Counted from the stretch's first letter, positions 7,682-16,341 are shown. The stretch: 33,122 bases of DNA from JAFGPJ01 sp964439135 (GCA_964439135.1 CAYTNN010000018.1:1-33122), one strand, 5' to 3'. The notes: generated from the letters alone by a model not told the origin. Program-made: numbers and translations.

Positions 7682-9313
7682 TTACTCGTCGGCCATGTAT
7701 GGGTAGCGGAAGTTTCTGGGCGGCAGGAAGGTTTCCTTGATGGCACGTGGAGAAACCCATCTTTCGAGATTGAGCCAGCTTCCGGCTTTGTCGTTTGTAC
7801 CTGATGCCCGTGTGCCGCCGAACGGCTGCTGGGCTACGACGGCGCCAGTAGGTTTGTCGTTGACGTAGAAATTGCCCGCGGCGTGGCGCAGCGTGTTCAT
7901 CGCCTTGACAATAGCTCCACGGTCGAGGCCAAATATCGCCCCGGTCAAAGCGTATGGTGACGTCTGGTCGCAGAGGTCCAGCGCCTGGTCATATTCGCCT
8001 TCAGGGTAAACATAAATCGTCAGGACCGGCCCGAAGATTTCTTCGGCCATGAGCTTCGATTTCGGGTCTTTGCTGACCACGACCGTCGGCTCGATAAAGT
8101 ATCCGACCGAATCGTCGCATCCGCCGCCGACGATAATATCCATATCGGGCGAATTCTTGGCGTATTCGATATACTCGCTGATGGTATTGAAGGAGTTCTT
8201 ATCGATAACCGCGCCCATGTAGTTCTTAAAGTCGCATACGTCGCCCATCTTAATCTCGCCGATCGTGCTTAACAGCAGGTCTTTGACCTCGGGCCACTTC
8301 GAATCGGGGACATACGCCCGCGAAGCAGCCGAGCACTTTTGTCCCTGGTACTCGAATGCGCCGCGCACCATAGCGGTCACGAGGGCCTCGGTATCGGCGC
8401 TGGCGTGCGCGAAGATAAAGTCCTTTCCGCCGGTTTCGCCGACGATTCGAGGGTACGAGACATACTTGCGAATGTCTTGACCAATGGCCCGCCAGATCGT
8501 GGAGAACACATAAGTGCTTCCTGTAAAGTGGATGCCGCCGAGTCTGACATCGTCCAGGGCCGGCGGGGCGACTACAGGGCCTGGTCCCGGCACCATATTG
8601 ATCACGCCGGGCGGCATTCCCGCTTCTTCCAGGATTTTGATGATGAAATATGCCGGCAAAACCGCTGCCGATGCCGGCTTCCAGACCACAGTGTTGCCCA
8701 TTAATGCCGGAGCGGTCGGAAGATTGCCCGCGATAGATGCGAAGTTGAACGGCGTTATCGCCAGAACATAGCCATCCAGAGGTCGATGCTCCATATAGTT
8801 CAATATGCCGGGCGAGGACATTGGCTGGTCACCGTATACCTCCTCCATAAAGTGCGGATTGAACCGCCAGAAATCTATCAGCTCGCACGCGGCGTCGATT
8901 TCCGCCTGGTGCGGCGTCTTGCTTGTATTGAGCATGGTCGCGGCATTGAGCGTCTGGCGATATTTGCCGGCCAAAAGCTCCGCCGCCTTGAGCAGCACAA
9001 CCGCCCTTGATTCCCAGGGCATCTGGCCCCACTGTTTCTTGGCCTTTTGAGCCGCATCGATAGCCTTGATGGCGTATTCTCCGTCGGCCTGGTGATACTT
9101 GCCCAATACATGCTGGTGATTGTGGGGACAGCGAATATCCGCGAGATTGCCGTTGCGAACTTCCTCGCCGCCGATTATCATCGGAACTTCTATTTGCCCG
9201 TTAAGCATCTCCTGGAGCCTGGATGACAATTCTGCTCGTTCCGGACTGCCCGGAGCGTACTGCAGGCACGGTTCGTTGACCGGTTGTGGGATTCGAAAAA
9301 TACCATTGAACAT
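7682..9313 (-). CDS. pruA: 1-pyrroline-5-carboxylate / L-glutamate gamma-semialdehyde dehydrogenase
   Basis: This aldehyde dehydrogenase oxidises glutamate-gamma-semialdehyde to glutamate with NAD+, the second step of proline catabolism. The 543-aa length and N-terminal extension fit the stand-alone P5CDH family. Visible motifs are ITPFNF with Asn190, FTGST (263-267), GETGGKD with Glu293, and the catalytic Cys327 in GQKCSA. The open frame extends upstream to 9397, but the ATG at 9313 has an excellent AAGGAGA site and the longer form would overlap secA, so I use 9313. It starts 22 bp after the secA stop, which suggests co-transcription. No proline dehydrogenase gene is in the window. Confidence 0.95.
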   Translation of the reverse strand: MFNGIFRIPQPVNEPCLQYAPGSPERAELSSRLQEMLNGQIEVPMIIGGEEVRNGNLADIRCPHNHQHVLGKYHQADGEYAIKAIDAAQKAKKQWGQMPWESRAVVLLKAAELLAGKYRQTLNAATMLNTSKTPHQAEIDAACELIDFWRFNPHFMEEVYGDQPMSSPGILNYMEHRPLDGYVLAITPFNFASIAGNLPTAPALMGNTVVWKPASAAVLPAYFIIKILEEAGMPPGVINMVPGPGPVVAPPALDDVRLGGIHFTGSTYVFSTIWRAIGQDIRKYVSYPRIVGETGGKDFIFAHASADTEALVTAMVRGAFEYQGQKCSAASRAYVPDSKWPEVKDLLLSTIGEIKMGDVCDFKNYMGAVIDKNSFNTISEYIEYAKNSPDMDIIVGGGCDDSVGYFIEPTVVVSKDPKSKLMAEEIFGPVLTIYVYPEGEYDQALDLCDQTSPYALTGAIFGLDRGAIVKAMNTLRHAAGNFYVNDKPTGAVVAQQPFGGTRASGTNDKAGSWLNLERWVSPRAIKETFLPPRNFRYPYMADE

Positions 9314-9335
9314 TTTTGTCTCCTTAAGATGATTT

Positions 9336-12300
9336 CTAAGAGTTCTTTCCACAGCATTTTTTGTATTTTTTTCCGCTGCCGCAGGGGCAGGGATCATTTC
9401 GACCGACTTTGGGCTGTTCGAGTTTGATCTGTTTGACCTTTACTTCGCCCTGCGGCGCCTGGGCGGCGGCTCGCTGGCGTTCGGCCATAGCAAACTGACC
9501 AACCTCATCGTGGCTCGTCTGGCTTACATTCCAGACGTTTCTGGCCCTGGCCCCGGCTTCAAGGTGTACTTTGAATATTATATCCGTCACGCGGTCCTCG
9601 ATGGTTTCGAGCATCTCCTCGAACATTCGTGAACCTTCACGTTTAAATTCGGTCTTGGGATCTTTCTCCGCCCATGATCGCATCCAGATGCTGCTCTTGA
9701 GATGATCCATTGAATAGAGATGGTCTTTCCACGTGCTGTCGTAAACCTGGACCAGAACATATTTTTCAAGGTCGCTAAGCTCGGCACGCAAAAATTGTTT
9801 GGCTATTTCCGATAAATGCTCTTTGAGTTCCGGGCCGTCGCCGGGCAAATCATCTTCGGTTAGAGATGCCCCGAATCTCTCGTTGGCCCAACTTACTAAG
9901 TTAGCTTTATTTAAACCGGCAATTTTATCGGAGAGTTCCCGGTCCAGTTCGCCATCGTTAAAGCTTTGACTTAGTTCAAGCAATTGTTTCTGCAATGTTC
10001 GAGGCTTGGTGTTCTGTATTTGCTCTACCGACAGACCGGCGTTATATTTTTTATTGGCCCACTCGGCAAGCGATTCGAACGCATACACGTTCGCACCCTG
10101 CGGGCCGTAAACCATGTTCATTGCAAATTCGACGGGATACTCAATCTCCCGTTGTTTGTATTTGGCCGCGGTGATCTCACTGATTTTCTGACGGATTTGT
10201 TTGGCATTGAGGTCTGCCAGCTCTCCGATCTCCAGCTTTATATCGAATTTGGCACGTGCCCATTCGGCGAATCGGTGGAGCGAGAAATCTCCCTTGAGAA
10301 ATTCGATGAGCGGTGAACAGTCTTTCTTCTCGATTTGCTCGCCAGCCGCGGAAGTCAACTGCTCCTGTATCTCGTCCGGCGACTGGTGCTTGATTTTGCC
10401 GGGGCTAAGATTAACCTGGAAGGCGCTCATGGCCCATTTGCACAGGCCCGTAATGTCCCAGCTTTGAGTGTCGTTGTAGTCCTCTAAATATTCCCCCATG
10501 GAAAGGGATATATTATTGGCGGCGTCGTCTTTGGCCTTTTGTTTTATTGTTCTTTCAATATCCTCCACTTTGTTGTCGATGATATCCGAGGGTTTCAGGT
10601 CGACGCCGAAGTTGGTTCTTGACCATTCGATAATGCATTTGATGGGATAGTCGTCACGGAGTATTGTGCTGCAACTTTGTTCAATGGCAGAGTCGATCAT
10701 CTTGGCGATGATATCTTTGAGCTTTTTGCCGGCTAAAATCTGGCGCCTGCGAGAATAGAAGATTTTTCGCTGGTAATCCATTACCTCGTCATATTCGAGC
10801 AGGCTTTTTCGTACGTCGAAGTTTTTCTCTTCGACCTTCTTCTGTGCTTTTTCGATGCCCTTGCTTATTCGCTTGTGGTAGATCGGCTGTCCCTCTTCCC
10901 AGCCGATCCATGAAAGCGCCTTGACGGTCCATTCGGGAGCAAAGATACTCATCAGGTCGTCGTCAAAGCTCAGGAAGAACTGGCTTGAGCCGGCGTCACC
11001 TTGTCTGCCGCAACGGCCGCGAAGCTGATTGTCGATTCGTCGAGCCTCGTGTCGTTCGGTTCCGAGTATATGCAATCCGCCTATTTTGGCGACGCCGGGG
11101 CCGAGTTTGATATCGGTGCCTCGACCCGCCATGTTCGTAGCGATGGTGACATTGCCCCGCATTCGACCGTCCCTGCCTTTGTGCTGCTCGCCGGCTTTGG
11201 CGACGATGATAGCCTCTCTTGTGTGCTGTTTCGCATTGAGAACCTCATGATCGAGACCGTATCTTTTTTGGAGGGCTTCTGAAAGCGCCTCACTCTTTTC
11301 GATGCTGATAGTACCGATAAGAAGGGGTTTGCCGGACTGGCTGATTTCGTTTATCTCTTCCACTATCGCGTTGAACTTTTCTCGCATCGATTTATATATT
11401 GCATCCTCCCGGTCGTCCCTGATGCAGGGCTTATTGGTAGGTATTACAATAACTTCGAGCTTGTAGATATTCATGAACTCTTCGCTCTCGGTAGCGGCGG
11501 TGCCGGTCATTCCTGCTATCTGGTCGTAGAGTTTGAAGAAGTTCTGCAGCGTGATGGTGGCGAGTGTCTGGCTTTCTTCTTTTACCTTGACGGCTTCCTT
11601 TGCCTCGACCGCCTGATGCAGCCCGTCGGACCATTGCCTGCCGTGCATCAATCGGCCGGTAAACTCGTCGACGATAATGACCTTGCCCTCCATGACGACG
11701 TAGTCTTTTTCCCGCTCGAAGGTCACGTGGGCTCTCAGGGATTGTGATATCAGGTGCGGCCAGTCCATGTTGGACCCGGTATAGAATGAGCCTAATCCCG
11801 CAATTTCCTGTGCAGCTCCCACGCCTTCGTGTGTAAGATTTACTGCTTTCTTGTCGTATTCTACTTCATAGTATTGCGTGGTGCTTGCAAGCCTGGCCTG
11901 GGCGATGTCGATTTCGGCCTGGCTTTTCTCTATTGCTTTTTGAGCCTTTTCGATTCTATTGCTGTTCTTGTCTTTCTTCGCTTCGGCAAGTTCGCCCTGG
12001 GCGTTGGCGACAGTACGCTCCGCTGAATCGATTTGTTTTTTAGTTCGGTCGTAGCCGCTTTGAAGACTGATCAGTTTCCTTGATACCTGGTCGGCCTTGC
12101 CGTATCTGGTGACGTCATCAAAGGCCGGGCCGGATATGATTAAGGGAGTTCTGGCCTCGTCAATCAGAATCGAGTCGACTTCGTCGATTATAGCGTATTG
12201 CAGGGGCCCCTGGACCATCTGCTCGATCGAGGTTTTCATATTGTCGCGGAGATAATCGAAGCCGAACTCGTTGTTCGTGCCGTATGTAATGTCACAGGCG

Positions 12301-12827
12301 TATTGTGCTTTTCTATCGTCACCGGCACTATCCATATCCGCCTGTATCGCGCCAACCGTCATCCCCAGAGACTCATAGACCGGCGCCATCCACTCGGCGT
12401 CCCGCTTGGCCAGGTAATCGTTGACCGTAACGATATGGACTTTTCTTCCGGTCAGATGCACGAGGTACGCCGCCAGGGTTGCTACTAAGGTTTTGCCTTC
12501 ACCGGTGGCCATCTCGGCGATCTTGCCCTCATAGAGGACATTGCCGCCTATAAGCTGTACATCGAAATGCCGCATCTCGACATTTCGCCTTGCCGTTTCA
12601 CGAACAACTGCGAAGACCTCGGGAAGAATCTCCTCAGGCTTTGTTCCGGCCTTTAGAGCAGCCTTGAACTCGGCAGTCTTTGCCTTCAGGGCCTCATCGT
12701 CGAGCTTTTTGGTCTGCTCTTCGAATTCGCTTGCCTGCAGAGCGATGACCGAATAAACCTTAACCAGTCGCTCATTGCGAGAGCCGAAAACTTTAACAAG
12801 CGTCTTGCTTACCTTATCTAATACCAT
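9336..12827 (-). CDS. secA: Preprotein translocase ATPase SecA (long form with amplified helical repeats)
   Basis: SecA drives unfolded preproteins through SecYEG using ATP. Core motifs are intact: Walker A ATGEGKT (107-113), DEVDSILIDEARTPLI (215-230), the second nucleotide-binding domain with NMAGRGTDI (565-573) and GRCGRQGD (604-611), and a C-terminal zinc tail (DPCPCGSGKKYKKCCG). At 1163 aa it is about 260 residues longer than E. coli SecA. The excess is in two places. One is a charged coiled-coil insertion at ~252-318 in the preprotein cross-linking region. The other is a series of five related helical units (~730-1010) in the helical-wing region. The ATG is preceded by AGGA seven bases upstream, immediately beside a REP-like element. 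Confidence 0.97.
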   Translation of the reverse strand: MVLDKVSKTLVKVFGSRNERLVKVYSVIALQASEFEEQTKKLDDEALKAKTAEFKAALKAGTKPEEILPEVFAVVRETARRNVEMRHFDVQLIGGNVLYEGKIAEMATGEGKTLVATLAAYLVHLTGRKVHIVTVNDYLAKRDAEWMAPVYESLGMTVGAIQADMDSAGDDRKAQYACDITYGTNNEFGFDYLRDNMKTSIEQMVQGPLQYAIIDEVDSILIDEARTPLIISGPAFDDVTRYGKADQVSRKLISLQSGYDRTKKQIDSAERTVANAQGELAEAKKDKNSNRIEKAQKAIEKSQAEIDIAQARLASTTQYYEVEYDKKAVNLTHEGVGAAQEIAGLGSFYTGSNMDWPHLISQSLRAHVTFEREKDYVVMEGKVIIVDEFTGRLMHGRQWSDGLHQAVEAKEAVKVKEESQTLATITLQNFFKLYDQIAGMTGTAATESEEFMNIYKLEVIVIPTNKPCIRDDREDAIYKSMREKFNAIVEEINEISQSGKPLLIGTISIEKSEALSEALQKRYGLDHEVLNAKQHTREAIIVAKAGEQHKGRDGRMRGNVTIATNMAGRGTDIKLGPGVAKIGGLHILGTERHEARRIDNQLRGRCGRQGDAGSSQFFLSFDDDLMSIFAPEWTVKALSWIGWEEGQPIYHKRISKGIEKAQKKVEEKNFDVRKSLLEYDEVMDYQRKIFYSRRRQILAGKKLKDIIAKMIDSAIEQSCSTILRDDYPIKCIIEWSRTNFGVDLKPSDIIDNKVEDIERTIKQKAKDDAANNISLSMGEYLEDYNDTQSWDITGLCKWAMSAFQVNLSPGKIKHQSPDEIQEQLTSAAGEQIEKKDCSPLIEFLKGDFSLHRFAEWARAKFDIKLEIGELADLNAKQIRQKISEITAAKYKQREIEYPVEFAMNMVYGPQGANVYAFESLAEWANKKYNAGLSVEQIQNTKPRTLQKQLLELSQSFNDGELDRELSDKIAGLNKANLVSWANERFGASLTEDDLPGDGPELKEHLSEIAKQFLRAELSDLEKYVLVQVYDSTWKDHLYSMDHLKSSIWMRSWAEKDPKTEFKREGSRMFEEMLETIEDRVTDIIFKVHLEAGARARNVWNVSQTSHDEVGQFAMAERQRAAAQAPQGEVKVKQIKLEQPKVGRNDPCPCGSGKKYKKCCGKNS
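9798..10640 (-). repeat. Five-fold protein repeat inside SecA
   Basis: Codes for SecA residues ~730-1010. Five units share the pattern L-x2-W-[AS]-x3-[FY]-x3-L-x4-[IL]…[IL]-x3-[IL]. They begin near IIEWSRTNF (732), LCKWAMSAF (795), FAEWARAKF (853), LAEWANKKY (920) and LVSWANERF (977). They are 57-67 residues apart and clearly diverged, so the amplification is old. Many SecA proteins have a single similar segment in this region, which these may multiply. Confidence 0.7.
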
Positions 12828-12838
12828 TGCGTTTTCCT

Positions 12839-12904
12839 GTCATCCCTGCGGAAGCAAGAATCCACAATCGTTATGATATGGATTCCCGCTTACGCGGTAA
12901 TGAC
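12839..12904. repeat. REP/MITE-like imperfect inverted repeat between efp and secA
   Basis: Arms of about 26 bases, GTCATCCCTGCGGAAGCAAG… and its imperfect complement …CGCTTACGCGGTAATGAC, face each other across a 14-base centre. The arm consensus (GTCAT-CCCGCG-AAGCGGGAATCCA type) is a widespread small palindromic element in bacterial genomes. It fills most of the gap between the efp stop and the secA start. Its outer edge abuts the secA ribosome-binding site. Confidence 0.7.
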
Positions 12905-12917
12905 ATTAACAGTGCCT

Positions 12918-13475
12918 TTATTTCACCCGTGTAACGTACTCGCCGGTACGAGTATCGATGCGTATGACCTCACCGAGCTTGATAAAAGGCGGCACCTGAA
13001 CGATCAGGCCGGTTTCGAGTGTTGCCGGCTTGTTTTGATTCGTCGCTGTGGCGCCCTTTATCTCCGGCGATGTATCGGTTATCTCCAAATCCACTGTATT
13101 GGGTAGGATTACAATCACCGGTTTGCCTTCGTACAGACTGACCTGCAATGTGCTATTCGGCTTAAGATATTTCGCACCGTCACCGAACGCATCATCGTCG
13201 AGGGTAATCTGGTCGTAATTGGTCGTATCCATCAGGACGTGCTCGCTTCCGGAGGAATAAAGGTATTCGTATGTTCTTTTGTCCAGATATGCCTCTTCAA
13301 CGATTTCCTCTGCTCGCAGGCGAATATTTTGAATTGTGCCGTCGGCCAGACTTTTTAGCTTTGTCTGGTAAACCGCTCCGCCCTTGCCCAATTTTACGTG
13401 CTGATAATCCACAATTGCGTACAATTTATCGTCAATCTTAACGGTCTGACCTTTTGACATCTCAGATGCTCTCAT
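12918..13475 (-). CDS. efp: Elongation factor P
   Basis: EF-P binds stalled ribosomes and speeds peptide bonds at polyproline runs. The 185-aa product covers the three beta-barrel domains: KOW-like (1-65), OB domain 2 (EYLYSSGSEHVLMDTTNYDQI), and OB domain 3 with the signature near ATLETGLIVQVPPFIKLGEVIRIDTRTGEYVTR. The conserved loop lysine is K31 in KLGKGGA, where the family usually has PGKG: the proline is replaced by leucine. I use the ATG at 13475, with TTTGGAG six bases upstream, rather than an in-frame upstream start at 13502. secA follows on the same strand across a REP-like element. Confidence 0.95.
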   Translation of the reverse strand: MRASEMSKGQTVKIDDKLYAIVDYQHVKLGKGGAVYQTKLKSLADGTIQNIRLRAEEIVEEAYLDKRTYEYLYSSGSEHVLMDTTNYDQITLDDDAFGDGAKYLKPNSTLQVSLYEGKPVIVILPNTVDLEITDTSPEIKGATATNQNKPATLETGLIVQVPPFIKLGEVIRIDTRTGEYVTRVK

Positions 13476-13559
13476 TTGTAACTCCAAATAACCAAGAACC
13501 AATCATTCATTAATTTATATGCTAAGAACGGGCCAGTATGGCAAAATTGACAACGAATG

Positions 13560-13727
13560 TCAATAAATGAATTTGCTTACATTGGTTGCGAATCTGTTCG
13601 CCTGGACCTGCCGGACAAGTTCTTTCCCGGCCTTGCGCGCTTTGCACAACGCTTTCTCGGATAACTGTGAATCTTCTCTGCCGGCAACCAGCCCGAAGTA
13701 GAGCGACTGTATTACCTTTGCCCCCAT
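13560..13727 (-). CDS. Small 55-aa hypothetical protein between rnr and efp
   Basis: A short reading frame whose ATG comes four codons after, and in the same frame as, the rnr stop. The product is rich in Ala, Lys, Glu and Val, with a convincing amphipathic helix (LSEKALCKARKAGKELVRQV, about 22-41) after a hydrophobic start (VIQSLYFGLVAGRE). Codon use looks coding and the competing frame on this strand reads as unnatural Arg/Cys/Gln-rich sequence. AGG lies only three bases before the ATG, so translation may depend on coupling to rnr. I do not recognise the family. It could also be a former C-terminal extension of RNase R separated by a new stop. Confidence 0.45.
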   Translation of the reverse strand: MGAKVIQSLYFGLVAGREDSQLSEKALCKARKAGKELVRQVQANRFATNVSKFIY

Positions 13728-13739
13728 GAACCTGTGGAT

Positions 13740-15929
13740 TTATTTTCGATTTTTTCGTTTCTTTTTTGTCTGCTTTTTCCGGGTCTTGCTTTTGATTTGC
13801 TGCTTCGGCTCTTTTGCCAAAAGATCCACCGGACTGATATCGAGCTGGCGGCCCGGGACGTTTACTGAAACGATACGCACTTTCATGGCCTGGCCCAAAC
13901 GTATGCTGCATCCCGAACGCTCGCCGACAATGCACTGAGTTTTTTCGTTGTAATTCCAATGGTCGGGCCCCAAAGCATCCATCCGGATAAGTCCCTCGAT
14001 GCCGAACTTCCTGCATTGTGCGAATACGCCGAAGCCAGTCAGGCCCGTCACGACACAGTCGAGCTGCTCGCCGATTTTTTTGCTGAGCATTTGCAGCGTC
14101 AGTACGGTCGTCAGCTCCCTTTCGGCATTCTCGGCCCGCTGCTCGGTGAAGGTAATGTGTTTGCCTACCTCAGCCAGGTTCTGCTCTTGTTCTTTGGGGA
14201 ACGGCTTATTTTGTAGATAAAATTCCAACATACGATGAACTATCAGGTCTGCATACCGCCGGATCGGGCTTGTAAAGTGACAATAGTTTGTCGAAGCCAG
14301 CGCGTAATGGCCTATATGCAGCGGGGCATACTGGGCCTTCTCGAAGCTTCGCAGCACCGCCATGTTCACGGCGAAAGAACGGTCGGTGCCTTTTACGGCG
14401 GCCAATAAATCCTGAATGACCTTGCGGTCCGGATTCCTCGGCAGAGAAAATCCGAATGCCTTGACGAGCCTGGCGAGATTTTTCATGCTCATGGGATCCG
14501 GCTCCGGATGAATCCGCCGCATGAAAGCCACATTGAGCCTGTCCAGAAGCGAGGCGACGGAATCATTAGCCTCGACCATAAACATCTCGATTATCGTGTG
14601 CGGATAGCTGTCATCCGCTGGATGAGCATCCACGACTTGGCCTGATTTGTCGAACACTAACTCGGTCTCCGGCAGGTCCAGGTGTAACATTCCATTTTTT
14701 CTTCTTCGCTGTTCGATTACCCGGCTGAGTGCTTCCATCTCTTTTAGAAGCTCAATTACCTCAGGCTTGGTGTCTTTCGTGTGACCTTTCAAAATCCCGT
14801 CGGCTTGCAGGTAGGTCAAACGCTGCTTTGAGCATATAACCGAGTCAGCGAAGCTGCAGGACAAAATATTTCCCTGCTGGTCGTAAGTGATATACGCGCT
14901 TTTGGCGAAGCGTTTCTGGTCGGGCTGGAGACTGCAAATGCCGTTACTCAAAATCTCCGGCAGCATAGGAATCGTTTTTCCGGGCAGATAGGCACTGTTT
15001 CCGCGAGCCTTTGCTTCTTCATCCAGCGGCGAATCCTGCGTTACGAAGTGACTGACATCGGCGATGTGAACACCCAGCACCCGGTTGCCGTGGGAATCTT
15101 TCTCAATGCTTATCGCATCGTCGAAATCCTTAGCATCCGGCGGATCGATCGTGATGATGATTTTATCCGTGATGTCCTGTCGGGTGCCCCGTTTTTCGGG
15201 ATTGAAGCTGGCGGCGGCCCGGCGTGTCTGCTCGATACAGTCGGTGTCGAACTGGCCCGGCAGGTGGTACTGGTAAATTATCGATTTAATTTCGGTGTCG
15301 TAACGTCCCGCTTTGCCGAGCACCTCGACGATAACGCCGCGGGCCAGATATTTATCAGTCGGATAGGAAAGTATCTCCACTACGACTTTATCTTTTTCCT
15401 TCGCCCCTTTTGCGCCGACGTCGTCGACGGAAATAGGGTCGAAAAAACTCTTTCCGTCCGGCTGGACGAGCCATGCTTCCGGATGTTTCACCAGTGTCCC
15501 GACGAATCTGTTCTGTGCTCGTTCGAGCACCTCGATGATTTCGCCGGTGTAACGCATTTCGCCGCCGCGTTTGCCCTGGCGTTTGACTTTTGCGATGACG
15601 ATGTCGCCGGTCATTGCGTCGGCTTTAGCTGTTGGCGGTATGAATAAATCGCCGTGCGAGTTCGGTTCGAGAGGTATGATAAAACCGAATCCCCTCGGAT
15701 TGGCTCTGAACGTTCCTACGATCTGCCCTGCCAAGGCGGGCAGGCTAACCAGATTGCGCGCACCGACCACCACATGACCGGCGTGTCGAAGTTGGTCGAA
15801 AGCATCTTTGAACTCTTGATAATCGTCTGAGCTGACATCTAATGTTTTGGCTAATTGTGCCAGCTTGAGCGGTTCGTAATCGGTGTGCTTCAACAGCTTG
15901 ATTATTTGGTTTTTAAATATTTCAGGCAT
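13740..15929 (-). CDS. rnr: Ribonuclease R
   Basis: RNase R is a processive 3'-5' exoribonuclease that degrades structured RNA and acts in rRNA and mRNA quality control. The 729-aa product has an N-terminal winged-helix region (1-60), cold-shock/OB domains starting near GTFRANPRGFGFIIPL (72-87), and the RNB catalytic domain with ITIDPPDAKDFDDAI (259-273) carrying the metal-binding aspartates. An S1 domain (about 620-705, CVVTGLTGFGVFA) and a Lys/Arg-rich tail follow. The basic tail is typical of RNase R rather than RNase II. The ATG at 15929 has no obvious ribosome site. It lies downstream of rpsT and just upstream of a small ORF and efp on the same strand. Confidence 0.95.
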   Translation of the reverse strand: MPEIFKNQIIKLLKHTDYEPLKLAQLAKTLDVSSDDYQEFKDAFDQLRHAGHVVVGARNLVSLPALAGQIVGTFRANPRGFGFIIPLEPNSHGDLFIPPTAKADAMTGDIVIAKVKRQGKRGGEMRYTGEIIEVLERAQNRFVGTLVKHPEAWLVQPDGKSFFDPISVDDVGAKGAKEKDKVVVEILSYPTDKYLARGVIVEVLGKAGRYDTEIKSIIYQYHLPGQFDTDCIEQTRRAAASFNPEKRGTRQDITDKIIITIDPPDAKDFDDAISIEKDSHGNRVLGVHIADVSHFVTQDSPLDEEAKARGNSAYLPGKTIPMLPEILSNGICSLQPDQKRFAKSAYITYDQQGNILSCSFADSVICSKQRLTYLQADGILKGHTKDTKPEVIELLKEMEALSRVIEQRRRKNGMLHLDLPETELVFDKSGQVVDAHPADDSYPHTIIEMFMVEANDSVASLLDRLNVAFMRRIHPEPDPMSMKNLARLVKAFGFSLPRNPDRKVIQDLLAAVKGTDRSFAVNMAVLRSFEKAQYAPLHIGHYALASTNYCHFTSPIRRYADLIVHRMLEFYLQNKPFPKEQEQNLAEVGKHITFTEQRAENAERELTTVLTLQMLSKKIGEQLDCVVTGLTGFGVFAQCRKFGIEGLIRMDALGPDHWNYNEKTQCIVGERSGCSIRLGQAMKVRIVSVNVPGRQLDISPVDLLAKEPKQQIKSKTRKKQTKKKRKNRK

Positions 15930-15934
15930 ATTTT

Positions 15935-16010
15935 GTGAAGCTTATCCGCCGAACAAAGGCGGACATGTCCGCTTCGTACCTTCCTTGGCGCTTGACATTT
16001 AGCGCTTCAC
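15935..16010. repeat. Palindrome-rich rpsT-rnr spacer
   Basis: This spacer contains a 14-bp perfect palindrome GCGGACATGTCCGC (15959-15972), nested between GTGAAGC (15935-15941) and its complement GCTTCAC (16004-16010). In RNA it could form a long branched hairpin between rpsT and rnr. There is no T-run, so it may attenuate or stabilise rather than terminate, or it may be another dispersed element. Confidence 0.5.
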
Positions 16011-16024
16011 GAAATCCGAGATGA

Positions 16025-16300
16025 TTAGCCCTTTTTCGCCTTGAGGGCGTTCAGACGTTTGGTTAAGCGTGATTTCTTTCGGGCGGCGGTTTTCTTGTGC
16101 ATTGTGCTCGTCGAGGCTGTCTTGTCCAGCTTCTGTGTAACGAGTTTGATCTGTTCGCTTGCCGCCTCCACATTGCCGTTTTCCAGGGTTGTTTCAAAAT
16201 GCTTAATTTGCGTCTTGACCTGGCTTTTGCGAGCGCGATTAATCGTTCTGCGTTTCGTGTTCTGTCTTGCTCTTTTTTTAGACTGTAACGATTGTGCCAC
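16025..16300 (-). CDS. rpsT: 30S ribosomal protein S20
   Basis: A 91-aa, strongly basic, three-helix protein that binds 16S rRNA. It shows the S20 hallmarks SKKRARQN-KRRTINRARKS near the N-terminus and STMHKKTAARKKSRLTKRLN near the C-terminus. The start is GTG at 16300 with a strong AGGAG six bases upstream. It is the first gene of the leftward block rpsT-rnr-(ORF)-efp-secA-pruA and is followed by a palindromic spacer. Confidence 0.95.
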   Translation of the reverse strand: MAQSLQSKKRARQNTKRRTINRARKSQVKTQIKHFETTLENGNVEAASEQIKLVTQKLDKTASTSTMHKKTAARKKSRLTKRLNALKAKKG

Positions 16301-16341
16301 TGTAATCTCCTAATAACCGTTGTTATTCTATTTACAAATAC

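Noticed and set aside
13522..14016. 164-codon minus-strand frame overlapping the rnr end
   Set aside because: Overlaps the S1 domain and tail of rnr in another frame, with Arg/Gln/Cys-rich unnatural sequence.
15048..15647. 199-codon plus-strand frame opposite rnr
   Set aside because: Shadow of the RNB domain coding region.
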